Assembly (NCBI RefSeq): GCF_001005725.1
Contig: NZ_LBIC01000003.1
Location: 496,001 to 560,000 of the forward strand
Length of the DNA: 64,000 nucleotides
From: Sphingobium chungbukense
GTDB lineage: Bacteria > Pseudomonadota > Alphaproteobacteria > Sphingomonadales > Sphingomonadaceae
Direction of reading: 5' to 3'
Shown: positions 36,357-45,799 of the stretch, piece by piece
Numbering within the stretch: position 1 is the stretch's first letter
How the letters are laid out: each line of letters begins with the position of its first letter
Position numbers and translations under genes: made by a program
The notes under the pieces: generated by a model
Told to the model about the DNA's origin: nothing
The model's input: only the letters and a program-made list of their open reading frames with translations
Database searches by the model: none

Positions 36357-37709
36357 TCAGGCGCCGAACCCCACCGAAAGAAATTCCGGCACCGGCCCGT
36401 TCCAGCCCTCGTCCGGGCCGTCGTCCACCGGCACGGGCCGACGCGGACGGGAAGCACCATTTGCCTCGGGTCGGGCAGCACGCGGCTCTTCGCGACGGCG
36501 ATCGTCGCGACGCGTGTCGACCTTGCGATCATCCTTGCCGTCCCTGTCGGAACGGCGCGGTTCCTGCTTCACCTTTTCGGCGGGGGCAGCGGCAGCCGGC
36601 GCATCGATCGTCTCGATCTTCTGCTTGATCAGCTTCTGGATATTGTCGATCGCCTCGGCATCGTCCGCCGTCACGAAGGTATAGGCGACGCCCTTGGCCC
36701 CCGCGCGGCCGGTGCGGCCGATGCGGTGGACATAGTCGTCCGGATGCCAGGGCGCGTCGAAGTTGAACACATGGCTGACGCCCTTGATGTCCAGCCCGCG
36801 CGCCGCGACGTCCGAAGCCACCAGGATGTTCACCGAACCGGTCCGGAAACGTTCCAGTTCCGCGATCCGCGCCGACTGGTCGATGTCGCCGTGAATTTCC
36901 CCCGACTTGAAACCATGGCGCTGAAGGCTCTTGTTGAGGTCCCGCACCGTGGTCTTGCGGTTGCAGAAGATCACGACGCTCTGCACCTCCTCCGCCTCCA
37001 GCATCGCGCGCAGGGCTTCGCGCTTCTTGCGCGAATCGACCTTGACCAGCCGCTGGGTGATGTTGGTGGAGGCCGTCGCGGGCCGCGCCACCTCGATCGA
37101 CTTGGGGCTGGACAGGAAGCGATCCGCCAGCTTCTTGATGACCGGCGGCATGGTGGCCGAAAACAGCAAGGTCTGTCGCTGGGCGGGCAGCTTGGTGCAG
37201 ATTTCCTCGATATCCGGGATGAAACCCATGTCGAGCATGCGGTCGGCTTCATCGATCACCAGCATGCTACAGCCGTTCAGCAGGATCTTGCCCCGCTGGA
37301 ACAGGTCCATCAGCCGGCCCGGAGTGGCGATCAGCACGTCGACGCCCTTTTCCAGCGCCTTCAACTGGTCGCCCATCTGCACGCCGCCGATCAGCAGCGC
37401 CATGTTGAGCTTGTGATATTTGCCGTATTTCTCGAAATTCTCCGCCACCTGCGCCGCAAGTTCGCGCGTCGGCTCCAGGATCAGCGAACGCGGCATCAGC
37501 GCGCGGGCACGGCCGTGGGCGAGGATGTCGATCATCGGCAGCACGAAACTGGCCGTCTTGCCAGTACCCGTCTGGGCGATGCCGATAATGTCCTTCATCA
37601 TCAGCACGGGCGGGATCGCCTGGGCCTGGATCGGCGTGGGCGTGTCATATCCGGCCTCGCTTACGGCCTTCAATAATTCGTCGGAAAGGCCGAGATCGGC
37701 AAAAGTCAT
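36357..37709 (-). CDS. DEAD-box ATP-dependent RNA helicase, RhlE-type
   Basis: The 450-residue protein has a Q-motif region (FADLGLSDELLKAV, PTPIQAQAIP), Walker A (AQTGTGKT, about 45-52), PTRELA, TPGR, DEAD (VIDEADRML), SAT, and the C-terminal RecA-like domain with HGDIDQ, DVAARGLDI and HRIGRTGRAG. The C-terminal tail from about 375 is Arg/Asp/Pro-rich and disordered, typical of RhlE-like helicases in ribosome assembly and cold adaptation. Confidence 0.93.
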   Translation of the reverse strand: MTFADLGLSDELLKAVSEAGYDTPTPIQAQAIPPVLMMKDIIGIAQTGTGKTASFVLPMIDILAHGRARALMPRSLILEPTRELAAQVAENFEKYGKYHKLNMALLIGGVQMGDQLKALEKGVDVLIATPGRLMDLFQRGKILLNGCSMLVIDEADRMLDMGFIPDIEEICTKLPAQRQTLLFSATMPPVIKKLADRFLSSPKSIEVARPATASTNITQRLVKVDSRKKREALRAMLEAEEVQSVVIFCNRKTTVRDLNKSLQRHGFKSGEIHGDIDQSARIAELERFRTGSVNILVASDVAARGLDIKGVSHVFNFDAPWHPDDYVHRIGRTGRAGAKGVAYTFVTADDAEAIDNIQKLIKQKIETIDAPAAAAPAEKVKQEPRRSDRDGKDDRKVDTRRDDRRREEPRAARPEANGASRPRRPVPVDDGPDEGWNGPVPEFLSVGFGA

Positions 37710-37821
37710 TCAGATGTCCGGGACAGGAGGCTCTCCACCCGCGCGGAAATGCGCAGAGGAAATCGCGCGCGCCTTGCGGAAATATCGGCCTCTTGTCAAG
37801 AAAATCGCGAAAAAGATGCCC

Positions 37822-38256
37822 TTATTCGTCGGGTTCGGCCTGTTCCAGCCGCCGGAAACTGTCGATCGCGCAACTGGCGCCGCTTCGCGCCTGCAATTCG
37901 TCCCGCCCCGAACAAAGCGATCCGTCGTCATCCGGCTCGACATAGAAGCCCGAATAGAAGCCCATGCTGTTGCAGCCCCGCGCCAGCCGGGCGCGATAGC
38001 GGTGATTGTCCGCCAACAACAGGTCTATGGCATTGTCCATGATGATGCTGGCCGACCGAATCGAGCGCAGCGCGATGCAACGCGGCCCCTTCTTCTCCTT
38101 CCATTCACTCCGCGCCTCCGGTGCCGGGGGCGCCGGCGCGCGGCCCTTTTTCGCCATCGGCACGCGAATGATGATGCGCTGCTCGATCGTCAGCTGCGCC
38201 CATTGCACGGGCTCGGCGGCTGGCGCATTCATCAGCAGCAGGACGGAATAAAGCAA
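37822..38256 (-). CDS. Secreted protein of unknown function
   Basis: The 144-residue protein appears to start at TTG 38256, with AAAAGGGG 5 nt upstream and a hydrophobic leader (LYSVLLLMNAPAAEP) that looks like a signal peptide. ATG 38232 is an alternative without the full leader. The rest contains SIRSASIIMDNAIDLL, an ARGCNSMGFYSGFY segment and two further cysteines. No domain recognised. It is divergent from the FAD oxidase gene. Confidence 0.65.
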   Translation of the reverse strand: MLYSVLLLMNAPAAEPVQWAQLTIEQRIIIRVPMAKKGRAPAPPAPEARSEWKEKKGPRCIALRSIRSASIIMDNAIDLLLADNHRYRARLARGCNSMGFYSGFYVEPDDDGSLCSGRDELQARSGASCAIDSFRRLEQAEPDE

Positions 38257-38334
38257 ATCGAACCCCTTTTGGGACGAAGACGCTATGGAGCCAAGGTTGA
38301 ACCGTCGATGAATTCCAAGGCATAGGACAGTCCC

Positions 38335-39774
38335 ATGATAGGACAAGATATTATCGCCCGGTTCACCGCCCTGCTGGGCGAAAAGCGCGTCATGACGGAT
38401 GCGGACGCCATTCTGCCCTGGGTGAACGACTGGCGCGGCCGCTACCATGGCGCGGCCGCCGCCATCCTTCAGCCGGATTCGACGGATCAGGTCGCCGCCG
38501 CCGTGGGACTGGCCGCGGAACTGGGCGTACCTCTTGTGCCGCAGGGGGGCAACACCTCCATGGTGGGCGGCGCCACGCCGCCTACGGACGGCTCCGCGTT
38601 GATCCTGTCGCTTCGCCGGATGAACCGCATCCGCAACCTGGCGGCCGACGACAATCTGGCGGTCTGTGAGGCCGGGGTGATCCTTTCGAACCTCCACGAT
38701 GCCGCCGCCGCCGCCGATCGGCGCTTCCCCTTGAGCCTGGGCGCCAAGGGATCAGCCACCATAGGCGGCCTCATCTCCACCAATGCCGGCGGCACGCAGG
38801 TCCTGCGCCACGGCACGATGCGCGCGCTGGTCGAAGGGGTCGAGGCGGTGCTGCCCGACGGCAGCATCTTCCATGGCCTGGACGCGTTGAAAAAGGATAA
38901 TCGCGGCTATGACATCAAGCAATTGCTGATCGGCGCGGAAGGCACGCTGGGGGTCATCACCGCGGCCTCGCTGCGGCTGGTGCCCGCCATCGCCGCGCGC
39001 GCGGTCGGATGGGTCGGCGTCCCCTCCCCGGCCGACGCGCTTTCCCTGCTCCGCCTCTGCGAGGAGCGGCTGGGCGACAGCGTCGAAGGATTCGAGGTGA
39101 TCGCCGACGATGGCCTTGGCCATGTCCTATCCCATATTCCCGACACGCGTTGCCCCATCGCCACGCGCACTCCCTGGCATGTTTTGATCGAGATCGACCA
39201 TGGCGACCTGGGCGAACCGGGCCCCGGCGAACGGTTGGAAGGCGCCCTGGCCGAGGCGCTGGAACGGGGGCTGGCGGTCGACGCCGCCATCTCCGCCAAC
39301 GAGGCGCAGGCCGAAGCCTTCTGGCGAATCCGCGAATCCCTCTCCGAAGCGGAACGCGCGCAGGGACCGGCACTCCAATATGATATCAGCGTTCCCGTCG
39401 CGCGCATGCCCGCCTTCATGACGGATGCGGCAAGGCAGGCGGAACGACGCTTCCCCGGCACCACGGCGTCCTCCTTCGGCCATCTGGGGGACGGCAATGT
39501 CCATTTCCACGTCCGCGCACCCCAGGGCACGACGGACGGCCCGTCCTGGATCGCGGCGCAGGGACAGGGCATCAACCGCTTCGTCCACGATGCCGTGGTC
39601 GCGGCAGGCGGGTCCATCTCGGCCGAACATGGCATCGGCCAGATGAAACGCGCGGAACTCGGCCGCCTCGCCGGCCCCGCCCGGCTGCATGCCCTGCGCG
39701 CGATCAAGGACGCCTTCGATCCCCAGGGCATCATGAACCCGGACAAGCTGGTCCCCCGCCCGGAAGAAGGCTGA
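38335..39774 (+). CDS. FAD-linked oxidoreductase, GlcD/D-2-hydroxyacid dehydrogenase type
   Basis: The 479-residue flavoprotein has an FAD_binding_4 domain (about 40-215, PLVPQGGNTSMVGGATPP) and the FAD-oxidase C domain with the metal/substrate histidine motif FGHLGDGNVHFHV and SAEHGIGQMKR near the end. This is the layout of D-2-hydroxyglutarate or D-lactate dehydrogenases that feed electrons to a flavoprotein or quinone acceptor. The exact substrate is not decidable from the sequence. Confidence 0.9.
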   Translation: MIGQDIIARFTALLGEKRVMTDADAILPWVNDWRGRYHGAAAAILQPDSTDQVAAAVGLAAELGVPLVPQGGNTSMVGGATPPTDGSALILSLRRMNRIRNLAADDNLAVCEAGVILSNLHDAAAAADRRFPLSLGAKGSATIGGLISTNAGGTQVLRHGTMRALVEGVEAVLPDGSIFHGLDALKKDNRGYDIKQLLIGAEGTLGVITAASLRLVPAIAARAVGWVGVPSPADALSLLRLCEERLGDSVEGFEVIADDGLGHVLSHIPDTRCPIATRTPWHVLIEIDHGDLGEPGPGERLEGALAEALERGLAVDAAISANEAQAEAFWRIRESLSEAERAQGPALQYDISVPVARMPAFMTDAARQAERRFPGTTASSFGHLGDGNVHFHVRAPQGTTDGPSWIAAQGQGINRFVHDAVVAAGGSISAEHGIGQMKRAELGRLAGPARLHALRAIKDAFDPQGIMNPDKLVPRPEEG

Positions 39775-39861
39775 AAAGCAGCACGCCTCAAGGCCGGCGA
39801 GCCACAAAGCGATTGCCTCGCGCGCCCAAGCCCTTTATCCCCCTCGGCCCAGTATCAGGCC

Positions 39862-39892
39862 AGCGGCGCTCAGGAAGATGCGCCGCTTTTTG
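39862..39892 (+). terminator. Intrinsic terminator after the FAD oxidase gene
   Basis: AGCGGCGC (39862..39869) pairs with GCGCCGCT (39880..39887), followed by a T-run. It lies 22 bp before the sapC start and ends the preceding transcript. Confidence 0.8.
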
Positions 39893-39913
39893 TTAGAAAT
39901 GGACTAGCACATC

Positions 39914-40702
39914 ATGGCAAGCGCGCCCGCGAACGGCCTTCCCGTCTTCTACAACGACCTTATTCCGCTCAGCAGCGTCGATCACGCCGCCTATCGCAGC
40001 CGTTCCGTGGATTCGGCACCCTTCCTCACCACGCAGCACGCCATTCCCCTGACGGTCGACGAATTCGTCGCGGCACAGCGTTTCGTGCCGATCATCTTCT
40101 CGGCCGGTGACGAGCCGGTTCCGCTGGCGCTGATGGGCCTCAACGAAGGCGTCAACACTTTCCTCGACGATGAAGGCAAGCTGCGCGGTCCGGCCTATGT
40201 CCCGGCCTATGTCCGCCGCTATCCCTGGATGCTGGCGAAGCTGCGGCCCGACAGCGACGAACTGTCGCTCTGCTTCGATCCCACCAGCGACGCCATCGGC
40301 GTGTTCGAGGACGGCCAGCCCCTGTTCGAGGACGGCAAGCCCAGCGAACTGACCCAGGGCGTCCTCAAATTCTGCGAGGATTTCGAACAGGCCGCCGCCC
40401 GCACCGGCCAGTTCATGAAGGATTTGAAGGATCTGGACCTGCTGATGGACGGCGAAGTCGCGATCCAGGTGCCCGGCAACGACCAGCCCTTCGTCTATCG
40501 CGGCTTCCGCATGGTGAACGAGGAAAAACTGCGCGACATGCGCGGCGATCAACTGCGCAAGATCAGCCAGAACGGCATGCTGCCGCTGATCTATGCCCAT
40601 CTCTTCTCGCTCCAACTGATGCGCGAAGTGTTCGAGGCGCAAGTGTCGCAGGGCAAGGGCCCGATCGCTGTTCCCGCGACTCCCGAACCGGCGGGCGCCT
40701 GA
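39914..40702 (+). CDS. SapC family protein
   Basis: The 262-residue protein matches the SapC family (PF07277) over its length: FYNDLIPLSSVDHAAYR, FVPIIFSAGDEPVPLALMGL, YVPAYVRRYPWML and QLMREVF. SapC genes are frequent in Sphingomonadales, often near TonB-dependent receptors and PKHD hydroxylases; here it stands alone. The name derives from an S-layer associated gene, and the function is unknown. Confidence 0.9.
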   Translation: MASAPANGLPVFYNDLIPLSSVDHAAYRSRSVDSAPFLTTQHAIPLTVDEFVAAQRFVPIIFSAGDEPVPLALMGLNEGVNTFLDDEGKLRGPAYVPAYVRRYPWMLAKLRPDSDELSLCFDPTSDAIGVFEDGQPLFEDGKPSELTQGVLKFCEDFEQAAARTGQFMKDLKDLDLLMDGEVAIQVPGNDQPFVYRGFRMVNEEKLRDMRGDQLRKISQNGMLPLIYAHLFSLQLMREVFEAQVSQGKGPIAVPATPEPAGA

Positions 40703-40756
40703 TTCAAATTAATCGCCAATGACAGATATTTAAGGAAAAAGGTTGCGAGGAGCCAC

Positions 40757-40785
40757 TTGAAACTCCTCGCGGCCTCCTCTATTTA
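40757..40785 (+). promoter_or_regulatory. Sigma70-like promoter of a small RNA
   Basis: TTGAAA (40757..40762) and TATTTA (40780..40785) are separated by 17 bp. The expected start at about 40791 coincides with the first base of the folded RNA described next. Confidence 0.7.
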
Positions 40786-40790
40786 CTGAA

Positions 40791-40902
40791 CATACGGTGC
40801 ACCTGCCCCCCTTTCGGGTGTGTCGTATGGGCGCCTCCCCCTTAGGAGGCGTCTCCTCCCTGAACCTTGGCCACCCCATGCGAATGCATGGGGTGGTTTT
40901 TT
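40791..40902 (+). ncRNA. Putative small RNA with three hairpins and CUCCUCCC motif
   Basis: There is no ORF here, yet the 112 nt fold convincingly. Stem 1 is CATACG (40791..40796) with CGTATG (40824..40829), enclosing a C-rich loop. Stem 2 is CGCCTCC (40832..40838) with GGAGGCG (40845..40851). A single-stranded linker then carries CTCCTCCC. Stem 3 is an 11-bp terminator hairpin (40871..40881 with 40886..40896) followed by six T. The C-rich loops could pair with Shine-Dalgarno sequences, as in alphaproteobacterial CcsR/Cuckoo-type sRNAs. I do not recognise it as a named RNA. Confidence 0.7.
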
Positions 40903-40976
40903 ATAGGTCGGTTTCGCTTGACGCGCTCCCATCCTCCCCGTAGAGGCGTCCCCCTGCCTCGCTCGAAGCGATGCAA

Positions 40977-41051
40977 GGCCCCTTCGTCTAGCGGTCAGGA
41001 CGCGGCCCTCTCACGGCTGAAACACGGGTTCGATTCCCGTAGGGGTCACCA
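40977..41051 (+). tRNA. tRNA-Glu (anticodon CTC), CCA encoded
   Basis: The 75-nt cloverleaf includes a 7-bp acceptor stem (GGCCCCT with AGGGGTC, one G-U pair), a D-loop with AGCGGTCAGGA, anticodon loop CTCTCAC with CTC, T-arm GGTTCGATTCC and encoded CCA. Its 3' 50 nt are the attachment site of the island that follows; the gene remains whole after integration. Confidence 0.95.
41002..41051. repeat. attL direct repeat (tRNA-Glu 3' end)
   Basis: This 50-bp segment starting GCGGCCCTC and ending GTCACCA is identical to 56994..57043. It runs from the anticodon stem to the CCA end of the tRNA gene. This is the classical integration target of tyrosine recombinases. Confidence 0.93.
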
Positions 41052-41098
41052 TTGGAAATCAATGGTTTACCAGCGACCCCCTCCGGAAATTTCGCAGA

Positions 41099-41110
41099 CT
41101 TCGGTAATAT
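41099..41110. promoter_or_regulatory. Candidate integrase arm-type site (left)
   Basis: CTTCGGTAATAT lies 47 bp inside attL. Its decamer TCGGTAATAT recurs at 56892..56901, just inside the right end next to the integrase start, with a third copy TCGGTAATGC at 56881..56890. Repeats at both element ends and nowhere else noticed suggest arm-type binding sites. Confidence 0.5.
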
Positions 41111-41163
41111 CTAGGCAATAAACGCCGGAAAACGCGCTCAGACGCGCTTGGACTTTCACACCA

Positions 41164-41358
41164 TTATTGCTGCGGGAAATCCTGCCCAGTCAGTTGCTCC
41201 AGTCGCCGCGCAACCTCCTTCCACAGCGCCACGCCTTCCGCCTTCCCCTCGCTGGCAAGCTGGCCGATCCTCTCCGCCACCACGACCGGCGCACGGTCGC
41301 CATGCTGGCGCAGCACCATCGACGCCATGCCCCATAGCTCCTGATCGCGGGTCATCAT
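41164..41358 (-). CDS. DUF6961-family small protein
   Basis: The 64-residue protein begins MMTRDQELWGMASMVLRQ and continues with HGDRAPVVVAERIG and a helical C-terminus. This pattern is typical of DUF6961 proteins that are common in phage-like regions of alphaproteobacteria. Two ATG codons (41358, 41355) are possible starts. It is the leftmost gene of the island. Function unknown. Confidence 0.7.
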   Translation of the reverse strand: MMTRDQELWGMASMVLRQHGDRAPVVVAERIGQLASEGKAEGVALWKEVARRLEQLTGQDFPQQ

Positions 41359-41501
41359 CCGGGCAGGATAGAGGAAGGTTGCTAGGCGCGATAGGTTTGC
41401 GCCACGGTGGCGCGAATTGCCCACCAGATCGCGGGCGCTTTGTTACGTCACGGCCTGAGACATAACAAAGCCGTACGGCACGGCGATGGAGGTACTTTCC
41501 C

Positions 41502-41759
41502 GTGCCGGAAAAAACTCCCGCGACGTTCGTAACAGTCTGGGACGTACGTCGCGGCACGACACCGCGCCAGATCAAGCGAGCGAAGTTCGTCTGGCTGGTC
41601 ACTGTCCGCGATCCGGATAGTGGGACGCTGGCGTTCGGCTTGGTTCACCAAATCGGGGGAACCATAGGCATGCCCCCCATTGGGGGTTGTGCGATCACGC
41701 CCCGGCCGCCTGAAATATTGCCCATCGCGGCAGAAACCAGAAGGCTAAGTTTAAATTAG
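41502..41759 (+). CDS. Small hypothetical protein
   Basis: The 85-residue open frame starts at GTG with an excellent GGAGG site (41488..41492) 9 nt upstream. The product has no signal peptide, no membrane segment and no recognised domain. It lies on the opposite strand from its neighbours. Support is only the ribosome-binding site. The rest of 41359-41793 shows nothing else I recognise. Confidence 0.4.
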   Translation: MPEKTPATFVTVWDVRRGTTPRQIKRAKFVWLVTVRDPDSGTLAFGLVHQIGGTIGMPPIGGCAITPRPPEILPIAAETRRLSLN

Positions 41760-41793
41760 GGTCGCAGCGAGCGCCGACGAATTTCGTCGGCAG

Positions 41794-41943
41794 TCATTCA
41801 CCCGCCTGCTGTCGCTCTGCGCGCCCTTTCGCAAGCTCCGCATCAAGCTTCCGGCCCTGCCACTTTACGACAGTCAACGCGATGCTGCCAAAGACCAGCG
41901 GCATCGCAACCATGGTGACTTGATAGATGTTCGGGAGCGCCAT
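41794..41943 (-). CDS. 49-residue single-span membrane protein
   Basis: Translation of the leftward strand from ATG 41943 gives MALPNIYQVTMVAMPL, a hydrophobic helix at about residues 8-26, then KWQGRKLDAELAKG and a charged tail. It follows the broken virion gene by 53 bp, the position where phages often keep holin-like or spanin-like small proteins. The upstream ribosome-binding site is weak. Function is inference only. Confidence 0.5.
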   Translation of the reverse strand: MALPNIYQVTMVAMPLVFGSIALTVVKWQGRKLDAELAKGRAERQQAGE

Positions 41944-41996
41944 AGATCGATTCTAGCAGCCCGACATGCGGCCCACAAGAGAATGGCGGGTCGCCG

Positions 41997-44900
41997 TCAT
42001 TGGATCGTGAATCCAGGCGGGGGCGGAGGGATCGAGAAGCCCGGAGGGGGCGGCGGAATAGATCCCGCGCCGACGCCCATATTCTCCTTCGCCAGCTTGC
42101 GCGCCGCCTTGACGATCTTGTTGACGGCCTCCTGCTGATCGTCACCCGGCATCGCCGCCCAATCCGGCGAACCGATCAGCCCGGCAATGTCATTGTAGCT
42201 GGTCGCGCCAGCCATCTCCCGGAACCGCCCATATTCTTCTGGCGTCATATCCTTGCGGACGAAGGACGGTACAGTGACATCGGCGTTCAGCAGGGCATTG
42301 TTGACCGGATCGCCTTGGCGCGTCGAAAGCCAGACGGGCGACACAATGTCAGGACCAACCCCGCCTTCGCTGGTGACAGGGCGGCCCCACACGTCCCGCT
42401 GCACCGGCAGGGATTGCGAGAGGCCTGGCACGCGGCGGCGCACTGCATCAAGGACCGTATTCGCCTCCCGGAGCGTCGGATCAGCCGTCCGCGCCAACTG
42501 TGCGACACCGGCAGGAATGGCCAGCGATCCCGCCGTGCGCTTCAGCCAGCTATTGGCGTAGCGGCCCGGATCGTTCACCGCGTCCACGAGATCGCCCAGC
42601 CCGGAAAGCCAAGTCTTGCTGGAAAGGTTCTGCATGACGGAAGCAGTCACCAGCAGGGCCACGTCCTCGCGCTGCTTCTCCGTCATGTGATCTTGCAACT
42701 CGACCATCCCGGCCGCCACGCCGAGGGTGGAGGCGAAGGGATCGAGACGCTGATAGCTCAGATATTCGTCCCCGATCTTGATTGAGTAGGGTTGCCAGCC
42801 ATCAGCCAGCATCAGAGCGCGGGCCTTTTCGTCGGCTGGGCCGTTGCCGGTCACAAGCCCCTGCGAAGCCAGTTCCATCACCAGCGCGCCGACGCCGGAC
42901 CCTACCATGGCGCGGGCCACGGCAAGATCGCGCTTCGCTCCGCCTGCCCGGAAGTCACGACGCCATTCCGACAGCAGCGGCGCAGCGGGCGAGCGCTCCA
43001 GTGAGAATTTCAGGAGATTGGTCGGCGTCCGCACGAACGGCAGAACCATCTTCATGACCGGGCTGGAATTGCTCAACATCGTGGCGGCCCTGCCCACCTT
43101 GCCCAGCGGGCGCTGGAAGGTCAGATAGCGGCCATAATCGAATGCCTGTTCAAGCATCTCATCGGTAGGGTTCGCGACCAGTTCAGCAGCCCGGCGCTTA
43201 CCCTCTTCACCGCGCAGGCCTTCCGCTGCGGCCTTCCGGACCGCAAGCCCGTTCAACTCCATGCGCCGCGCCATCGCCTTGTATAGTTCGTCCGACGAGG
43301 ACAGCATCCGTGTAGGCCACCGGATGATCTTGCCCGCCACGCCGCCGATAGCGTCTTGATGTACGGTATCGACCTTGCCCCTTGCGCCGGGACAATAGCT
43401 GATCGGGCGTCATGCCCAACTCATCGGCAAGGCTTTGCGTCTCTGCCTGGGTGATGCGACCACGCCGGGCTGCGTCGAATCCACCCGTCATGCGATCGAC
43501 CTGGCTCAATGCCCGCTGGATCGATTGCGGGCTGTCCAGCTTCGACAGGCGGATATTGCCCGCGAAGTCCGGAGCCTGATCGCCCCATTCCTCATAGGCC
43601 GACAGCGGCGGCTGGTTCGCCTCCAGATCGTCCATGCTGACGGGCTGGCCGCGATCCTCCGCAAGAGGCGTCCCCCGATCCCTCGCCCGTTCGACCGCAA
43701 ACCGCTGATCGCGGGCAGCGTTGAAGGCATCGACCTCTGCCAGATCGTCAGGACGGAAGGACCGATTGATGCCCCGGTTCGTGTTATCGACCGCATCCAG
43801 AAATTCCCTGATGGTCGGGCGCTCCGCATGGTCGGGGAAATAGCCCGAACGCCATGCAAGGTCTGCCGCCTGATCGAGCGGCATGCCGTTCTCATTGTCC
43901 ACCAGCCTGCCGAAGCGCTGTTCCCCGCGTGCAAAGTCCAGATCGCGCCCGGCGTTGTCCGTGATCCCCAAGGCCCGCAGTTCGCCGCCCTGATCGATCA
44001 CACCGCCCTGACTGCGCAGGAAGGTGACAAGATCGGCTGGGCCGCGCTTCGGCATCATCCGCTCCGGATCGTCGCCACGCGGCAACATGCGGCTTTCCAG
44101 CGCCGACGCCTCATTGGGCGGCTTGATGGTCGGATATAGCCCGGCACCGATCGATGCGGCCTCTTCCTGACTGGCAACGACATTCGAAGGCAGCGGCAAC
44201 AGATCGGCCGGGTTCACCCGCTCCGCCATAGCGCGGCGCTGCATCTCGGTTGCGGGATCGAGCAGCGGACGCGGACCCGCGTTCACGTCAATGCGATCCA
44301 CCAGACGCGGGGAAGAGATGGACGGCGAGGGCATCGCCCCCTCATTCTCCATGGCGATCTGGAAACCGGGCGGAGGTGGCGGAATATCTGATCCCGGATT
44401 TGGAGATGGCATAGCATCCACCGCCCTCTGTCCCCGAAGCTGGGCAACAACGCGCTGGGCGACCGGGCCAAGTTCTTGCGCAAGCGCCCCCGTCCCATAG
44501 CCAAGGGCACCACCTGTCAGAGCGCCGACGCCAGCATAAGGCAGGCGGTCGACCACGCCGCCCTCTCCGGAACCGAACCCGGCAAATCCGCCCTCGATAG
44601 CCCCAGCCTGCGCCAGCCTCAGACGCGCCGCCGCCTGCGCGGCCTCCTTCGCCGCGAACCGCGATCCGCCCGCCCGCAGAGCTTGCCGGGCAGCAGCAAG
44701 GCCGACGCCTTCCACGGATGTACCCGGCAGTACAAGGCCGCTCGCGAGTTGGCCGCCGAAGCGCGCATAGGGATGGTTCGCGTCGTCATAGGCAAGGATG
44801 CTGCGGTTCTGATCGACGTTGTTCGCCAGAATGTCGGCAAAGCGCCGATCGCTGTCCCAGACATTTTCGCGCCCCGGCGTCAGGCCGAGCGAGTCCACTA

Positions 44901-45210
44901 CGCCGCCCATCTCATCAAGCATGTTGATGGGGTCCGACAGGCCACGGACGCCAGCGCCTATCGCGCCATCGCCTGGATTAGTGAGCAGGCGGGGAGGCTC
45001 CGCTGCATAGCGGATGGTCGGATCAGCGCCACGCTTCGCCCGCTCCGCATAGGATTTGCGCGTAGCGTCGGGGTCGATGATGAAGCCGTTGGATTTGGCA
45101 TAGGCCAGCAAATCGTCGGGCGTCGATTTGGGGTCGGTCCAAATCTTCTGATAGCCCTCTGCGATATCTTGGCGCAGCCCTTGGAATGGCGTCGGATCAT
45201 CAAAGAACAC
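41997..45210 (-). pseudogene. Large phage virion/ejection-type protein, internal deletion and frameshift
   Basis: Two frames cover one decayed gene. The N-terminal frame (GTG 45210 down to about 43380) encodes a long Ala/Gly-rich protein with a membrane-active stretch and LGMTPDQLLSRRKGQG. The C-terminal frame (about 43380 to 41997) begins GKVDTVHQDAIGG then AGKIIRWPTRML and DELYKAMARRMEL, as in large polyvalent or internal virion proteins of podovirus-like phages. Normally several hundred residues separate these blocks. They are now joined at a short GGCAAG match near 43374..43380, out of frame. IPPPPPGF repeats occur three times. The C-terminal part alone could still be expressed from ATG 43340 (447 residues). 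Confidence 0.75.
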
Positions 45211-45497
45211 CGCCTGACTGCCCCGCGTAGCGATGTGTGTACTTGTTCCCGCATAAGGGGCGCTCCTTTGACGGGTATCAGGATACCACTTATGTTATAC
45301 GGGGGCAAAGAAAATCGCGGTTTTCTGCCGAGTCTCTACCGCCTGAGAATGCCCCTATATGCCGCAGACTTGCGCCATTTCAGGCCGAGTCATGATTGAC
45401 CGCCACTGATCGGCTGTGAGCCAGATCGGGACAGCGCCGAGGCCGGGCTTGTCAGCTTGAGGGAGTCATGGGAAATTCGCGCCGGGAGGAATGAACC

Positions 45498-45791
45498 ATG
45501 GACAAATCTTCGGGCGGCGTTCAGGCGGGGGACGGCAAGGTCTCACAGGCCATTGAACGGTGGAAAGCTGGGGTCGCCTTCCTTGCGCTGGTGGCGGCGA
45601 TGGGCGGCGCGGCGTTCCTTGTGGCCGCCATACCGATGATGGCCGCCGCGTCCCTATTTGGCGCTGCCTATATCGCGTCGACCGCCAACATTGCAGCCGT
45701 GGCGGCGGTGGCAGTTTTTCCATGGATGCTGACCAATGAAAGCGTGGCGCGGGCGTCGCGCTCGCTCTTGGGGGCCGGGCCGCGTCGGTAA
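45498..45791 (+). CDS. Small two-helix membrane protein
   Basis: The 97-residue protein has two or three hydrophobic segments (about 24-48 and 52-78) rich in Ala/Ile/Val. ATG is preceded by the strong site GGGAGGA at 45484..45490, 7 nt away. It opens a rightward set of island genes with the nuclease 8 bp downstream. It could be a holin-like or superinfection-type membrane protein, but no family is recognised. Confidence 0.65.
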   Translation: MDKSSGGVQAGDGKVSQAIERWKAGVAFLALVAAMGGAAFLVAAIPMMAAASLFGAAYIASTANIAAVAAVAVFPWMLTNESVARASRSLLGAGPRR

Positions 45792-45799
45792 GCTGACCG

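Noticed and set aside
45468-45494. 8-codon open frame just before 45498
   Set aside because: Its stop overlaps the ribosome-binding region of the next gene, but its own GAGGGAG site is too close to the ATG for use as a leader peptide.
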